In this document: positions 45,889 to 58,800 of the stretch, in pieces
Layout: every line of letters begins with the position of its first letter
Numbering within the stretch: position 1 is the stretch's first letter
Source of the DNA: Chenopodium formosanum
Taxonomy: Eukaryota; Streptophyta; Magnoliopsida; Caryophyllales; Amaranthaceae
DNA length: 64,000 bases
Reading direction: 5' to 3'
Assembly: GCA_024500155.1 (NCBI GenBank)
Contig: CM044877.1
Location: 25,487,501-25,551,500, forward strand
Notes under the pieces: model-generated
Database searches by the model: none
The model's input: only the letters and a program-made list of their open reading frames with translations
What the model was told of the DNA's origin: nothing
Made by a program: the position numbers and the translations under genes

Positions 45889-48114
45889 ACTCCTGGAGTA
45901 CCATGCACAAGGTACTCCAGGTTGTGTACATTTTATGTTATTTGATGTAAACTTCTTATTATTTTAATTTGTATATATGTTATTTTTAAATTAATTATAT
46001 GTTATTCCGTATGGATATTCTTTTGTAATCATGAAACAAAAAGTTTTTATTGTTTCATGTTATTTCAAAATGTGTATTATGTTATTCAATTATTATTTTT
46101 TTTTTAAACAATATTCAATGATGTATTTCACGTTATTTTACTATACAATAATGTTATTACATAAATTTGATCATTGTATACGAATGTTACTTTATGTAGT
46201 GCATTATGCTATTCAGTATTATATAACTCTATGTTATTTGATTGAAAACCTTTTGTTAGATAATATTATATGCTATGTTCACCAGGCCAGGCCATATTCA
46301 TCTTTTTCGATTTTATTCTCTGTTTTTATTTAGCTACTTCCTCTAAAAAAAGTTTTAAAAAATAACATAAGTTTTTGGAAAAATAATACAATATTTAATT
46401 AATATAAAAAAAGTTATATTAAAAAAATAACCCCAAGTTTAAGCAAAATAACCTCATACTTAAAAAGATCGTCATATGATTTAAACTAAAATAACGCAAT
46501 TCAATGTTTTAACAAAAATTCAAAAGACTGATATAATAGATACTAACACAATGTTTAAGCAAATAACATTATAGTTTAGCAAAATAATATAAGGTTCAAT
46601 CCAAAATAACTCATGATTTTAACATAATAACGTGTATAACATGATAGTATGGTACCCAAGGACTCAAGGAGTATCATACTTGATATGTCCATTTTATATA
46701 GTATTTTACCCCCGTCCCTTGGTCATAATTAGTAGTGTTTTTGGCTCTTTAGAGCCACTTTTGTTACTAATTGGTGTTTTCTAGTGTTTTCGTAGATTTG
46801 GTTGACTTTTGTAGGGATTTGCGCTTTTGGAGCATTTTCCCGGGATTTTATGGAGTATCTACTAGCATTGGAGATGCACGACCATCCTTCATAGCCCAGG
46901 GCCAGTTAGAGCCATCGAACCGGTGATTAAGGGCTCGGTATATGTGATACCAAGGCATTTGGACTGAGTATTCAAGACCTGAAAAGGAAATCCGGATTGG
47001 CCCGAATAATTGGAGCCCAATCGAAGTCCAAGGAGTAGCCCAAGAGTTTCGCCCAGCCGGGCGGGGAAGAGAAGCTGACGCCCGAACTCGCGCTCGGCCG
47101 GGCGCGAGAGATGCACCTGAGAGGGAAAAGGCGGGCACGATCGGGCGGTGCCTCGCCCGATCGGGCGCGTGTCAGCATTTGTAGATTTTTAATCTTCGTT
47201 TAAGTTTGTTTAGTTTAGGATTCTTGCTTAATATAAATACTTTTCCGTTAAGCAAGTTTAGGATTATTCTTTTTACTCTTTCTTACTTTCTCTTAGACTT
47301 TCTCTTAGACTTTCTCTCTCTACTTAGCTCTTAGATTAGTTTCTCTCTCTGTACAACTTTGTTCAATTCTTTACTCAACTCCTTAATTCAGATTATTTTG
47401 GTAACGATTTCTTCTACTTTAATCTCAGTTATTTACTTTAATTATTTCATCATGTCTTATTTTATTGCTTTGATTAGTTTAGGTTTAATTATGTGTGAGT
47501 AGTTTTCTTTCTAGGGTTTGTGGGGATCCATAAATAATATGAAGGGGTAATTTATTTTTGTTAATTATCAATGCTAGATTAATTTCCTATTGATTGATTT
47601 AATGCTTCGTGACTAGATTAGGCCTGATCTTTTATGCATGAGTTTGTCAATATTGATTCGAGAGATGAGAATTGATGTTAAGGTCTAGTTTCAATAGGCA
47701 GGTTAATTTATAAATGGTTAAGTCGAGATTTGAGAGATGAGATTTAATACCGGTAGATTAATTATGTGATTGTAATACGTTGCGAAAGCCCTTTATGATC
47801 TGATTAATTTATGCATTGATGTTTGATTATTATGCTTTACCCTGGAATATTGTTTATTGGTGAACCTATGCCCTAAGTCTTTTATTCATTGATTTTCTCT
47901 ATTTTTATTCTTCCCTACTTTTACTCTTAGTAGTTTAGTATTCCTTTGATTACAATATATTGGTTACTTTATAATTTAGATTGTTTTAATTAATTAGGAA
48001 TAGAAAGACCAGTTTCCCTGTGGATTCGACCCTACTTCCCTATCTACATTAGTTAGAGGATTTAGGAATTACTTTTGATTGGGTGATATGACTTTAGCCT
48101 TTCAATACTCCAGA
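45889..48114. mobile_element. AT-rich fold-back-like element, split by a solo LTR
   Basis: The left part starts with palindromic GTACTCCTGGAGTACC and is rich in ATGTTATT words. The right part, in reverse sense, has AATAACAT words and ends GGTACCCAAGGACTCAAGG. The two halves look like inverted arms with an AT-rich middle. The solo LTR at 46681-48104 lies inside the right end. Ends and TSD of the outer element were not established. Confidence 0.4.
46681..48104 (+). repeat. Solo LTR of the Athila family, opposite orientation
   Basis: 1424 bp beginning TGATATGTCC and ending CCTTTCA, clearly homologous to the LTRs at 10712 and 29843 but more diverged. Flanks are ATACT on both sides (46676-46680 and 48105-48109), so it is a complete solo LTR left after recombination between two LTRs. 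A GC-palindrome cluster lies at about 47040-47170. Confidence 0.93.
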
Positions 48115-48455
48115 AATACTTAAGCCTCTTTCATTGATAGAACGAGGGAAGTTGGTGATGATGTTTCGTGTTGTGCAAATCAGCCCCTTCATCATCACTT
48201 AAATTAATTGCTTCGCCTTGTGCAAAGAATTGCTTTGACCTTTGTTCGAACCTTCCCCTTGCTTTCTAGTGGCATTTTTTCCTAGACTTCCTCTTCCATT
48301 ATCATGTCCTCTTCAGTATCAAGAACATTAAACCTCGATCCACTAGAACCACCCTTACTAGAATTAGCCTGGACACCATTGGCATGCTCTTTATTTTTCT
48401 TTCTAGTCACTCTACCTTTTGAAACCTCTTCCAGTTGCTTAAGTCTAGTGACATT

Positions 48456-48673
48456 CACTAGGTGAAAAAACGAAATTGGCACCGGTTCAAAACCCCTCAA
48501 TGCCACCGGTTTGAACCGGTGCCAATGTGGGGGGTGCCAATTACTTAAAAGCCACCGATTCAAACCGGTGGCAAAAATGGTTATTGGCACCGGTTAACCG
48601 GTGCCAAAAATAACCCCAAAAAAATTTTCCATTGCTTTTGGCACCGGTTAACCGGTGCCAAAAATCCCCAAAA

Positions 48674-48731
<58 letters not shown>

Positions 48732-50151
48732 TGTCTTTTTACAGTATAAATATAATCGAAATATTTTTAATCGAACACAAAATATAAATCGAACATCACA
48801 ATCAATATAATCGAATCTCTACAGTATATATATAATCAATTTTTTTTATAGTATAGATCAAATCAATTACAACATATAATTAAAAAATATTACAATATAA
48901 ATAAATAAAAAAATTTACAACATCACAATAAAAAATAACCCCATACAATATCTAAATCAATATATACTTGCATCTTGATTCTTGCATCAATATTTCTGAA
49001 CCAATTAAAACCAAAAAAAAAATTGATTAAAAGAAATTACAGTAAACACCCAGAAAATAAAAAACAAAAACCCAGAAAATAAAAAACAAAAACCGATTAA
49101 AATAAAAAACAAAAACCGATTAAAACCCAGAAAATAAAAAATAAAAATCGATAAAAACAAAAACCCAGAAAATAAAAATCAAAAACAAAATAAAATCGCT
49201 TAAATTAAAAAAAATTGATTAAAATAAAAAAAAAAACCCAGAAAATATAAAAAAAAAAACGAATTAAAATCAATTAAAATAAAAAAAAATCGATTAAAAA
49301 ATCGATTAAGACAAAAATCATAAATAAAAAACAAAAACGAAATAAAATCAATTAACATAAAAAAAAAATCTTGGATTAAAATAAAAAAAACAAACCCAGA
49401 AAATAAAAAACAAACGAACTAAAATGGATTAACATAAAAAAATCGATTAAAAAACCGATTAAAACAAACACCCCAAAAAAAAAAAACCGAATAACCTCGA
49501 CTAAACCTCGAATTGGTGGAAAAAAAACCCAGAAAAAAAAAGAATTAAAATGGATTAACATAAAAAATAAATCGATTAAAAAATCGATTAAAACAAAAAC
49601 CTAGAAAAAAACCGAATAACCTCGATTAATCCTCGAATTGGTGGTGGTCTTTGATTAAAATGGTGTTGCATGTGGTGGTCTTCGTGGTGGTGCAAGTGGT
49701 GGTCTTCAATAGAAAGAAAGGGGGACACGAGGGAGAAGGAGATGAGGGAGAAGGAGGTGAGGGAGAAGGAGATCGAGAAAGAGAAAGAAAGAGAAAGAGA
49801 AGAAGGAGATTAGGGGGCAGGAGGAGGAGAGGAGAGAGAAAGAGGAGGAGAGGAGGAGAGGAGAGAGAATTGGCGTGGAGGAGAGGAGAATGCATGAATT
49901 AGGGTTGGGGCTAAGTAGAAATAGGAGAAAGGGCCGCTTTTTTTTTTTTTTTTTTTAAATAATTAAAAGGTCCAGTCCATAAAGGCACCAGTTCAAACCG
50001 GTGGCCTTTCTGTTTTTGCCACCAGTTTGAAGTGAACCAGTGCCTTTTATTCTGGTTCAGCTTCCCACCAATTTTGTAGGCCATTTTTGCCACCGGTTTG
50101 GACTGAACCGGTGGCAATTAGGGGGTGCGTTTTTGATATTTTCTACTAGTA
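48456..50151. mobile_element. Non-autonomous CACTA-like transposon with CCGGTT palindromes
   Basis: Left end CACTAGGTGAAAAAACG, right end complement TACTAGTAGAAAAT, with a 3-bp duplication ATT on both sides (48453-48455, 50152-50154). Subterminal regions hold many GCACCGGTT/AACCGGTGCC words (48478-48660, 49980-50120). The middle has an AT-rich degenerate repeat (49020-49500) and a GA-rich run (49716-49887). No transposase ORF; the long purine-strand frames are artefacts of the GA run. Confidence 0.85.
48674..48730. repeat. (ATT)n microsatellite
   Basis: About 19 uninterrupted units within the CACTA-like element. Confidence 0.95.
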
Positions 50152-51257
50152 ATTATCTCCAAGTCCTTGTTTTTTATTCTCCCCAACTCGACTCTTAGGA
50201 GAATTTTTCTAACATTTCTTTGAACCAACATCCATGACCCAAATTTGTCTTTCTCCTTAGGCCTCTCCCTGATTAATTGACTTTTATCAAAGACCCCTTG
50301 ATAGCCTCCTGATCGATTATCTTGCTTGTCTAGAGCATCAGATTGGCTTCCAAAATTAGGGCATGAATCTTCTTTATGGCCTAAACAACCTCACTTAAAG
50401 CAGATCATCTTCAAACCCTTATGTTGAATCTTCCATATCCTCCCATTCAATCTGAATATCGATAAGAGAGGTTAAGAAAGATCAACCTCAATGTAGAACC
50501 GAACATACTGACCACGATCTTTAGATTCTGTGTTCCTATCAATTTTGATAACTTTTCCTATTTTTTATTCAATTTTATGCAAGAACTGACTATCAAAATA
50601 CTCCACTAAAAGCTGTGGTATCCTGACCCAAATTGTTAGGGTTTTGATAGATTCCTCATCCGACACAAAATTTAGCACCCACTTTCTAATGGTGAGATAA
50701 CTATCTCCTATCATCCATGGCCCATCCTTGAGCACGAAGTCATAATCATCCTTGTTGTTGAATCGAACAACATAATAGGCATGGCCGACATCCGTGAGAG
50801 AAATGTCACCCTTCAAACTCCATTTGGCCCTGAGTCTTTTCACAAGAAATTTATAGCTCAATCTCTTATCAAATAGCTTGATAATGACCGCATCTTTCCA
50901 AGGCATTCGCAACCGTCGCTTCTCCTCCTTGGTTAGGTAAATTGTCAGACAATTATCTTCCTCATCACCATTATCTTCCGGGACATCATCATCCGATTCA
51001 ATTTCTCCATCGAAATGTTCCCCATCAAATAAAGGGTTGACATTTTTGTCAAAACTCCCCGACGCTTGACTATATGGAACCCTAGGGTTCATAGGGACAT
51101 TCATCTCAATAGAATTTGGCACAAATGAGACCCCTGTGTCCATCGCATCTTCATCAAAATGATCAACTTCATTAGAATTCCTCTTAAATTTCTTATTAGA
51201 GTGCTGGAGAATATCACTCTCCTCACTCGATAGACTCTTCGCTCGCTCGCTCTCCAT

Positions 51258-51577
51258 TTCTTTGGTTTTAGGTTCCTGAATACCTTAATGAAGCTCTAAT
51301 TTTCAATTTTTCTATGTTCTTTTTGTAATAGAAATTTCCTCATAAATTTCACATATTTCATTCACGGATTAACACTAATATTTTTAGAAGGATTTTTTTA
51401 AGATCTGATACACATACAACCATTGTAGTATGTTGTCCCTATATACAACAACACTAGAAACTTGACACATTATCAAAAGAGGAAAGAAAACTAGGAGTCA
51501 AATTACAAATAACTGAGAGCACTCACATTTGAAAAGTTATAAAGAAGACTGAATTGTAATTGTATAAAAATTGTAAG

Positions 51578-51580
<3 letters not shown>
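51258..51580. other. Spacer between LINE remnant and microsatellite
   Basis: This is AT-rich sequence upstream of the LINE ORF1 start; no gene is seen. It could hold the LINE 5' UTR. Confidence 0.5.

Positions 51581-51667
<87 letters not shown>
51581..51667. repeat. (CA)n(TA)n compound microsatellite
   Basis: About 27 CA units followed by about 17 TA units. The TA tract resumes at 52589 on the far side of the MULE-like MITE, which shows the MITE inserted into it. Confidence 0.95.
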
Positions 51668-51669
<2 letters not shown>

Positions 51670-52588
51670 AAAATTTGTAAATTACCACCCAAAAAGGGGT
51701 CCTATTTTGAAATTACCACCCATTAAAACTTTTATTTTACATAACCACCCATTAAATTAAAAAACATTTCAGATTACCACTTTTTTTGGAATTTTGGTGG
51801 AAAATCCGGTTGAGGGCCCCACCTTATTAACTATCCTCCCTTTTTTTTTTCATTTCCCTCGACTTAACCTTCTTATTGAAACATTAAACTCAAAAAAACA
51901 TCTTCTCTCATCAATTTCTTCAATTAATTCATCCAAAAGCATCAATCTTTCCCCTTTTTCTTCCTTTAATTCTCTGTCAAATTTGCAACTACCCCTTAAG
52001 GGTTGAATAATAACCCTAACCTTTTTTTTTTTTCTGCAAATTGGGACCCTATTTGTACTTGCATTTGTTGTTGAAGTCGCCATCTTGGTGTGTTTTCTGG
52101 GGACCAAAAGCGTGTAGGTAAAACTCTTGTCAAATGGTGAAGTTAATGGCGACGCCTGAGGTAAGCAATTGGGACCCTTTACAATTTCAAACATGTAGCC
52201 TAATTGCAAAAAACCCCCAATTTTAAAGCCCCAAGAACTTTAATTCCAAAATTGCAAAAACCCCCAATTTTATTGCCCCAGGAACCCTAATTCCAAAATT
52301 TAAGACATTTACCAGCTGCAATTTGAGGAAATTTGGATGAAATTTGGGGCAAAAGTTGTGAATTGATGTTAGATAATTTATAAAGAAAAAAAATCGAGGA
52401 GGGAAACATTCAAAAGAGTCAAATTTGCCGTTATGTGGGGCCCTCAAACGAATTTACCACCGGAATTACAAAAAAGGTGGTAATCTGAAAACTTTTTTAA
52501 TTTAATGGGTGGTTATTTAAAATAAAAGTTTTAATGGGTAGTAATTTCAAAACAGGACCCTTTTTGGGTGGTAATTTACAAATTTTCC
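51668..52588. mobile_element. MULE-like MITE of 921 bp inserted in the TA repeat
   Basis: Terminal inverted repeats of about 150 bp start GGAAAATTTGTAAATTACCACC and are mirrored at the right end. Flanking 9-mers are both TATATATAT, compatible with a Mutator TSD but weak because of low complexity. The inner part (51840-52210) is unrelated to the TIRs and contains a 60-70 bp imperfect tandem repeat (near 52207-52300); it may be cargo. No transposase. Confidence 0.85.
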
Positions 52589-52620
<32 letters not shown>

Positions 52621-52890
52621 GAGGGATCACATATATTTAATTAGGGGTGTCTATTCAATTTTTGGTTTAAAGTTAGCCCAAATTCATTCCAATCCAAATA
52701 ATTTCGATCTTACAAAACCTTAATAAAAATCCGCCTTAATCAAGAATTTATGCTAGTTTAATGTAAACCGGGCGCAAGTAAAACATTTTGTAGTCTCAAA
52801 TTGTACTCTCTCCATCAATAAGGAAGCTTTATTAACTTGTAAATTGCAACCGTTAGACAGGATGAGGTACTATGCTTCTGGCTTCTGTCT
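52589..52890 (+). promoter_or_regulatory. Short 5' flank of the rhodanese-like gene
   Basis: Only about 300 bp separate the MITE from the ATG. The stretch begins with TA and T runs, then AT-rich sequence with AATCAAGAATTT and TAATAAAAATCC. No clear TATA box could be chosen. The core promoter must lie here or in the MITE. Confidence 0.5.
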
Positions 52891-55800
52891 ATGGCTTCCC
52901 TCAACATTACTCTTCCGCCATTAAAACCCATTTCATTTTCTCTCTTCTCTCTCTCTCAATTCCATGGCCGAACACTTCCACACCATCATTCTTCAATACC
53001 CACGTCTTCTCTTCCTATTCTACCACACGGCCAAATCCAATTTTTGAAATTCAAAACTCCCAAAATCACCTGCACTTTCTCTTTGATTCCCACCACTTCT
53101 GGGATTCCCATTGTTGAAGATGATGAAAGTGGGTTTATAGTTGTAAACTTTTATCACTTTGTTTATATTGAAGACCCTGAATTTGAAGTTTCCAAGCATT
53201 TATCCGTTTTAGAGGTTCATTTCTAATCTCTTCTCAAATGCAATTATGTTGTTTGGTTCGATTGAGTGAATTGGAGGAATATGTAAGAGGGTGCTTGGTT
53301 CACACGATTAAGGTATAGAGTACTTTGTATGAATTTAGAATGGCTAAATTAAAAATGTCCTAAACATATACTCTATACCTTTATTGTGTGAATTCTTGTA
53401 CATATTTGAACATCCATTATAACTTCAGATTGGAGTAATTATATTGGGATTTTATTTTCATTTATTGGATTTTTTTTATATGGATGATAGATTTATAATT
53501 GGAGAAATTGTGTAGGAACAATGTAAACTTAGCTTGTTGTAACTGTGGCTCATGGGAGCTCTTATAGTTGGCAAATGAGCAAAAACTAAGTGTGGCTGTA
53601 CTATGCAACTGAATGTGGTTGTATTTTGCGTTGGGTACTCCCTGGTGAAAACTATTATATATACCCGGGTGCACCGTGCATCCAACTAATTCAAAGTTAG
53701 TTTTTGCTCTTTATTTGATGATTAAATGAATAACAAACTCATGGTTACACTAAACACCCAGTTGTATATAACAATCTCTCATTCGTGGTGTATATTGGAC
53801 GTCGTTGCACCAATAGGTTTTGTGAAAATTATTTTTTTCATTGGGGTGATAATTGAAAAGTGAGGATGGTTTTGACTAGGGTGTAATTGAGTTGAGCCCA
53901 AGTTGCTGAGCTTTTATGTTCATGTATACTTAACTTAGGCAAGTCTAACCTTGAGCCCAAGCTTTCAACTGAACTCAATACGTTCTAGTTTGGTTTGTAT
54001 AGGAACTAATAGTGTTTGTGGACGGTTCATAGATGGCTCATATACTATTCGAGTCAAGATCATAAATTGGCTTATGAAAGAAACACATTTTCTTATGCAT
54101 GAGGTTTTTTTTCCTATTATTTAAAGTGATTTTCACTTTAAACATTTGAGATTATCAAAATGAAGCTGAATAATCATATCATAAATTTTGTGAATTAGTC
54201 AATAATGTTCATTAAATGAGCTTTGAGCTTTTTCTTAAAAACCGATGCTGTTCATGAACATAAATAAACAAGCTTGTTCGTGAATATAAATAAACAAGTT
54301 GTTCACGATTAATATATATGAACGGTTATATCACTATATCTATTATTCATGCTCTAGCAGTCTAGCTCATTCATTAAACAATCTTAATAATTGTTAAGCT
54401 TGGTCATTTATTATATAAACAAATCTTATTGAGCTTAAGCTGAGCTCGTGCTAGAGTTGCTTATTAAGAATCTCAGCTCATCATTAACTGTGAAAGCTGT
54501 GGTAACCAAGATTATAAAATCGCCAAAATTGTGTTAAAGTTGTGTGATTTCTTAATTACTTTAGTTTCTACAAAAAATATTCATTATATTATTATTTTAA
54601 ACACTAAAATTAGAACAATGGTAACAGGCTGTGAAACCATGAAGTCCCAGATTAGTTTTTCTTATATATACTCAATTTCCCACGTACTATACCAATGGGT
54701 ACACTAAGTTTTTAGAATTTTACTTGAAAATTTCCTTCCATTATGTTCATGTTGCAAAATAAATGTGTGGGATGTACAAAAAAGGGAAAGACAGAAGGGA
54801 AAAAGGCATAGGAAAAAGGAAATGAATAAAAATTAAAATTTATCACTAATTTATTAAGTAGGCTATGAAGTAAAGGACAAAACAATATATATGGCAGAGT
54901 TAGTTAGCTATATTGACATAGAAAAAAGTACTTAAGTTTTTGCAGCTTGTTATCTATAAAACCGCCTATTTCACGTGCTGCAAGTCTGCAACACAATGCT
55001 ATATCATTCATGAATAGAATGCTTCATGTTTGCTGACAAAGCACTTTCCTTACTTTACTCTGGTTTCCCACTTATAGTGAAACTTTTGCTTTCAAATTCT
55101 GTATATCTGTAGTTAGGAGCATCGAATGTTCTAGAGCTCTATTTTGAAGTTGAAATTATGAAAATTTCTAAGAAGTTTTGACCATAGCCCTTCTTATCAT
55201 CTTAAAGTATAATAATTTGTTAGGCAAGGATCCGGATTGTTATACTCTTTCAATTTCAGACAATGCAGTCTAGTCATATACTTTTAATCAATTATTTAGA
55301 TTTATTGATTCTTTTTCTTTTTTGTTCAGTAATATTGGCTTTATGTTATGCAAAGATATCTATACGTAGCCCTTTCAAGATTTGTAAACTACTTCTCTTT
55401 ACTGATAATGTGACCAGGAGCTTGATATACATGGACGGATATATATCAATGAACAAGGTGTTAATGCACAGGTATAATTATCCTTTTGTTGGGTTTATTT
55501 TATTCTTTTTCTTATTGATCTTCAAGCCACATTACTTGACCAGTACATCTCATTATGTGTATATAAAGCATATTGTCCTTTGCTGCTTCTGTAAAAGACT
55601 TTTCCTGAAATTCTATTGATGATCAAAGCTAATAATTACAGGTCTTGATATACTTGAGTTCATTTTGTTCTTACGAATCTATATTCGTTTGACATATAAT
55701 CTGTTCCTTACTACCACTTCCATACCACGACTATAAACTAGTTAGGTTCAGAATTGGAATGGCAATATCTTGTTTGCAGAATTTTGTTAAAACTGAAAGT

Positions 55801-58800
55801 TTGTGCTATTGACATTACCCAATGATGGTTCACAGTGTATCTGACAGTTGTGTTCATTGAGTTCAATTTCACTCATAACGGTGCTATGAGTTCTCAGGTG
55901 TAAACTGGTGTCCTTGTTTTTGGGTTTAACGTGCTTCATGGCCTTGTAGGGTTCTTAGGTCATCTTTATAAATTCGTACTTTTGGGTCTAGGCTGAATTA
56001 ATGACTGATTTCTTATTTAAATTGACATATATTCTTTGTTATCACAGTTTAGTGGACCATCAAAAGATGCTATGTTGTATGTGAAATGGCTTAGAGATGA
56101 CCAAAGATTCACTGATATTTTGGTCCAAATTTCTCCTTCTAGTGGACATGCATTTCCAAGGTTGAAAATGCGTTACAAGCCTTCACTAGTTCAGGCAAGT
56201 TCAATATGCAACATTTTATGACAACTGTCACTCATTATATCTTCCACCTATTGCTTTTTTGTCAATTCTTGATTGACATTATTTGACGTGTAGTTTGATT
56301 TAGGAGCTCAAGATCTTCCACTCCTTGATCCCTCAATGCGTGCAGAACCTCTATCACCATCTGAATGGAGGGCTAGGTTAAAGTCACTAGATAGCAATCA
56401 TGACAAAGCAAATGACGATCACAAGAGTTGCATTTTGTTGGATGTGAGAAATGGTACCTTTTTGCTTCATAGTTGACTGTGATTTTAACCTTTAACTAGA
56501 AAATTTGGAATTCCTAATGATGATAATTAGCAGAAGGATTGGAGAAATATTTTGCAATGTCTTTACCAGTTTTGAAATAAGAATCCTGCTGTTCTCTTTT
56601 GCTCTCTAAAATTATATATTTGTTAAAATATCTCCATTGTTCTAGATTATAGGCAGTGAAGATTTTGCAAATTTTACTTCTTTCTTACTCTAAACATCAA
56701 CAGTTTTCCCCCTCTTTTTCTTTGTCTTTTCTTTTTTTTTTTTTGGTGGGGGGAGGGGGGGGGGGGGTGAATGGGGTTGATCAAGTCCCTTTTCCTGATG
56801 TGTGGCTCTAATGTTTAACTTTTATGCTGTGATATTAGATGCTTTTAAACTTTGCATGTCCTTATTTCAGAGATTAAGTTTGCCTTATTGTGTCAGGTTA
56901 TGAATGGGATATTGGTCACTTCCAGGGGGCTCAACGTCCTGAAGTTGACTGCTTTAGAACTACTTCTTTTGGGCTATCAAACCTACAGGTATTGCTTGAC
57001 AGAAATTTTGGTGTACATTTAATTCTTGGTGTTGACCATACGAATAATCACTTTTGATTCATGTAGCCGACCCAACTTATGGGATTAAGGCTTTCATTGA
57101 TTGATTTAGCTCTTGGTGTACAAGAAGATCTTGATTTGTTAGAAAAAAGCAGTTCTTATTAACAACACACTAACACAGTATCCCGTATAACTTAATTACT
57201 AATAGAAAACTCTGTGACATGCTGCATGATGAAAGCCAATATGCTCTGTCTGCCCCACAATGTTTTTGACACTTCCCTTGTATGGATGTCCCAAATTATC
57301 TCGACCTTACTCTTATGAGTCAAAAAAAAAATTCTTCTCTCTCTATCACGTCAACACTTTTTCAGCCGATATCAAACACTTTTAGTAGGAGGGATAACCA
57401 AAGTTTGGGAAGTTGCAGGCCTTGCAGGCGCAAGGCATTGACGAAACTGATATTAGCGGATAGTGACTGTTCATGAACAGGACTGCAGCATATTATAATG
57501 CATTCTAGATTCAAATTTAAACTCAGTAGTGCTGATATAGTAAATACATTTAACATACAAGTACAACCTTTATTCACTAATGTAAATGGTTGAGAGAAAT
57601 GAGAACTCAACCTGAAACCTGGAAGTGGAATTTGCCGTTGTTGAATGATGCCTGAGATGAATGAAAAGATTTTCTCAGTGTTAGGATTTTGAGAAGCAAA
57701 AGGATTAAACTCCCTGTTGATGGAAAAAGGGGAAACTGGCAAAGATCATGGAATAAAACTTACATATATATCAACTTGCGTATAAGAAAGTATCTTCCTA
57801 CTATCTTGGAGAAAGGTTCAAATTTTCGGCTCCTTCTAGATTAATGTTCTTAGCTGACTGAGGAGGCCAGGTTAGTCGAATGATGGTTAGGTGTTCAAGG
57901 ACGCAAGGTGACCTTGTTTTCCAGGGTATAGTATTGTAGAGCGAATGCCTGGAGCCAATGCTTGAGTACCAGGCATCGTGTATGATGGAGACCAAGGCAT
58001 AGATTAGACTACTCATTCTGATAGAGTGTATCTTAGCACAGTGGCTGATAGTGTGTCAGTTTATGTGCCTATCCAGTTCTATCTAGATGCGTTGGGTCTT
58101 TGAATTAGACTCTCTTGGCTAGTCTACTTGTGTATCATGTATTCATGTGTTACTTGGGTTAAGGACTCATGGTGACCTTGCTACTCGTCTTTATTGCTTT
58201 CTTAAGATCCACTTGGTTTAGACATACATTAAAAGATGTCTGTATGTATATGGTTAGGCTTACATTATAAGTTTATTTGCTTATGGCTTGATATTGTTTA
58301 TCCCATTATTTAAGTTAGTTACTCTTGTCGTAGTTGAATTAAAAAAACTTGATATGCTTTGTAACTAAGATTGAAAGGTTGAATGTGATTAATTATGTAA
58401 TTTGTGTTATAAGCTTTCGTACTAGAGAGAGTTTTAAATCTCTTTGCAAGGATTCCTTTTGTTCCTTGGTCCATTACATTGGACTAATACCTCTAATGAC
58501 CTAATAAGTGTACTTGAGGAGCCCTAAAATTGCCTTAAACTACTCAATCTTCCAAACCATTAAATATTCAATTTTTTTTTGTCAAGAAAACCAATAATCT
58601 CATAGTTTCATTGATGAGATACTTGTCAATGTGCCCATGCCATGGGATAAAAGGTGGCTTGAGATTTTCTAAAGTCTTCTGTAAGTTGAGATTTGGGCTA
58701 TCCTGTTTTTTGCTTTCTTTTGCAGGGAGTCAAGGACACCTTAACCTCCTTGTGCATTACCTTTGCTAAAGCTTTAGTAATATTTCTTTTAATCAAAATA

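Larger units (their letters stand above)
48179..51257 (-). pseudogene. LINE-type ORF1 (DUF4283-like) remnant, split by a CACTA element
   Basis: The 230-codon frame (51257-50565) starts MESERAKSLSSEESD, has an acidic region and a DUF4283-like block (DVGHAYYVVRFNNKDDYDF, PWMIGDSYLTIRKW, TIWVRIPQLLVEYFD). After a frameshift the sequence continues with IEVDLS and a zinc knuckle region (GCLGHKEDSCP, preceded by a stop where a Cys is expected). A CACTA element (48456-50151) cuts in, then the tail (GRVTRKKNKEHANG, GSRFNVLDTEED) ends near 48282. No ORF2 (endonuclease/RT) follows to the left. This ORF1 would bind RNA in a plant L1-type LINE. Confidence 0.75.

Noticed and set aside
46848..47178. Overlapping minus-strand ORFs in the solo LTR
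   Set aside because: They lie in the GC-palindrome part of an LTR and are explained by the absence of AT-rich stops there.
49626..49902. ORFs rich in Gly/Glu/Arg and, on the other strand, Ser/Leu/Pro
   Set aside because: Both arise from a GA-rich purine run in the CACTA-like element.
51503..51760. Repetitive Cys/Val and Thr/His ORFs
   Set aside because: Direct translation of the CA/TA microsatellite.
57362..58016. Minus-strand ORFs in intron 5
   Set aside because: Inside an intron of a well-supported gene, with no domain or splice support.
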